Shown here: positions 6,122-7,146 of the stretch, piece by piece
How positions within the stretch are numbered: the stretch's first letter is position 1
How the letters are laid out: the number at the start of each line of letters is the position of its first letter
Assembly (NCBI GenBank): GCA_027364495.1
Contig: DAHXPE010000111.1
Location: 1 to 7,146 of the forward strand
Source of the DNA: Candidatus Heimdallarchaeota archaeon
Lineage (GTDB): Archaea > Asgardarchaeota > Heimdallarchaeia > Hodarchaeales > LC-3
DNA length: 7,146 nt
Direction: 5' to 3'
Position numbers and translations under genes: made by a program
The notes under the pieces: generated by a model
Database searches by the model: none
Told to the model about the DNA's origin: nothing
The model's input: only the letters and a program-made list of their open reading frames with translations

Positions 6122-6610
6122 ATGAGTGTTCGTCAGAAACTTGCGACATTATGTTATATTTACAAAGACGGAAAAATTTTACTTTTGCATCGAGTGAAAA
6201 AACAAAATGATATGCATGAAGGGAAATTTATTGGCATAGGTGGGAAGATTGAGGTATATGAAAGGCCTAGAGAATGTATGTTTCGCGAAATTTATGAGGA
6301 AACTGGTATTAAACCATTAGATTTAACTTTAAGATCCGTTATCTATTTTAATGAAATTGGAAATAAGAATATACATCCAGCTTTGAATTATCTGGTGTTT
6401 GTTTATAGAGCAACCAAATACGATGGTGAAATACGTGATTCAGATGAAGGAATCCTTGTTTGGAAGTCTTATGATGAATTTAAAGCTTTAAATTTATGGG
6501 AAGGAGATAAAATTTTTGTACCTAAAGTAATATTTGAAAACGAATTTTTTGAAGCGACTTTCAATTATACATTTGATGAAAAATTAATAGATTATAATAT
6601 TAATAATTAA
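6122..6610 (+). CDS. Nudix hydrolase, MutT/8-oxo-dGTP diphosphatase-like
   Basis: This predicted 162-residue cytosolic Nudix enzyme probably cleaves a nucleoside triphosphate to the monophosphate. The Nudix box is complete at residues 41-63 (G41, E47, R55, E56, I57, E59, E60, G62, I63). The preceding GKFIGIGGKIE resembles the W-N-G-x-G-G-K-x-E stretch of MTH1-type 8-oxo-dGTPases that clean oxidised nucleotides, though the aromatic there is F36. The usual G-E pair inside the box is Y46-E47. Residues L118-W119-E120-G121-D122 suit the C-terminal part of this subgroup. A TTG at 6083 extends the frame by 13 residues, but the ATG at 6122 has the better promoter distance and gives a family-like beginning (MSVRQKLATLCYIYKDGKI). 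Substrate assignment is inference. The gene ends 5 bases from the opposing methylase gene. Confidence 0.9.
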   Translation: MSVRQKLATLCYIYKDGKILLLHRVKKQNDMHEGKFIGIGGKIEVYERPRECMFREIYEETGIKPLDLTLRSVIYFNEIGNKNIHPALNYLVFVYRATKYDGEIRDSDEGILVWKSYDEFKALNLWEGDKIFVPKVIFENEFFEATFNYTFDEKLIDYNINN

Positions 6611-6615
6611 AAATC

Positions 6616-7146
6616 TCATATATTGCTTATTCTGGCCAATTCTTCCTTTAATTCATTGTAAAATATTATTAAAGTTTCTAAGCATTCTTCTTTTGTTTTT
6701 GAAAATATTAAATTTAAAAATAATAAATCAATTTGAACCCTTTCATTTGCATCCATTTTTCCATGGGTTATAGACTCAATTGATTGTTGTAATTCAGAAT
6801 AAAGACTGTTATTAAATGTTTTATTAATAAATATGTTTATAATATTAATTTCATTCTTTGATAGCTTAGAATAGTAATGAGGTGGAATTATTAGTATTGA
6901 ATTTAATCTGTTACCTGCTAATTGTCTCCAAACTCTTCTTTGTACGTCTGCTAATCCATATAATAATCCCATACTAAGTGTAGAATTTAGCCAAGCCAAA
7001 ATGAATTCTTCATATCCCTCATGTTTGTAAGAAACATTTATTATCCAAAATGCTTGGCTTGCAATTATATTTTGCTCTTTAGAATAATTTACTAAGAAAG
7101 ATCTGTACCTGGGATCCCATTTAAATGTTAAAAATAGATTACCAGC
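6616..7146 (-). CDS. C-terminal part of a probable adenine-type DNA methylase (type IIG/Eco57I-like), partial at right edge
   Basis: The frame is open from the right edge of the window to a TGA at 6618-6616 and gives 176 residues; the true start lies outside. The leading residues (AGNLFLTFKWDPRYRSF), then AWLNSTLSMGLLYG (51-64), RRVWRQLAGNRL (70-81) and IPPHYYSKLSKNEINII (87-103) resemble the target-recognition end of N6-adenine DNA methylases. These commonly show a LNST segment followed by a short I-P motif and a K-L-x-x-x-E helix. The tail ERVQIDLLFLNLIF (136-149) plus a charged helix matches the R-x-x-L/I-D end often seen in Eco57I-like proteins. The SAM-binding motifs and the catalytic NPPY would lie upstream, so methyltransferase or restriction activity cannot be confirmed here. 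A TTG at 6999 is not a credible start, because the protein-like frame continues above it. Confidence 0.6.
   Translation of the reverse strand, partial: AGNLFLTFKWDPRYRSFLVNYSKEQNIIASQAFWIINVSYKHEGYEEFILAWLNSTLSMGLLYGLADVQRRVWRQLAGNRLNSILIIPPHYYSKLSKNEINIINIFINKTFNNSLYSELQQSIESITHGKMDANERVQIDLLFLNLIFSKTKEECLETLIIFYNELKEELARISNI

Overview
The window is very AT-rich and reads as archaeal DNA. Its intact genes have TATA-like boxes roughly 25-35 bases ahead of their likeliest start codons, giving leaderless or very short-leader transcripts. Shine-Dalgarno sequences are weak, and several plus-strand genes are followed by bare T-tracts with no hairpin. Composition and gene content (classical SDR, Nudix, AHSA1-like, CPBP protease, MFS carrier, nitrilase, adenine-type DNA methylase) would suit an Asgard/Lokiarchaeota-like metagenomic contig. 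No marker gene is present, so this placement is inference.

Layout. Positions 1-223 are non-coding and carry the promoter of an SDR oxidoreductase (224-934, +). A Nudix hydrolase follows (1001-1507, +) and ends at a T12 tract. On the minus strand, read from 3714 down to 1537, lie a CPBP-type intramembrane protease (3714-2725), a small broken reading frame with one in-frame TGA (2667-2416), and a protein with an AHSA1/SRPBCC fold (2388-1537) that looks like a degenerate tandem duplication. Divergent from the protease is a 12-helix MFS transporter (3860-5182, +).

The 900 bases after the transporter are not empty. They hold a nearly full-length but decayed nitrilase-superfamily gene on the minus strand (6060-5179). 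It has six internal stops, and its three reading-frame changes are each explained by one lost base. A second Nudix hydrolase of MutT/8-oxo-dGTPase style (6122-6610, +) is divergent from this relic. It is convergent, with 5 bases between stops, with the C-terminal 176 residues of a DNA methylase-like protein that runs off the right edge (7146-6616, -).

How the genes work together. Nothing here forms one clear pathway. It looks like an accessory region of housekeeping or stress-type enzymes (nucleotide clean-up, oxidoreduction, transport) with ongoing gene decay, bordering a possible restriction-modification locus outside the window. The most informative observations are the nitrilase relic, the TGA-interrupted small frame, the tandem AHSA1-like protein and the methylase tail. 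I found no CRISPR, tRNA, rRNA or insertion sequence, and nothing I would call a new system.
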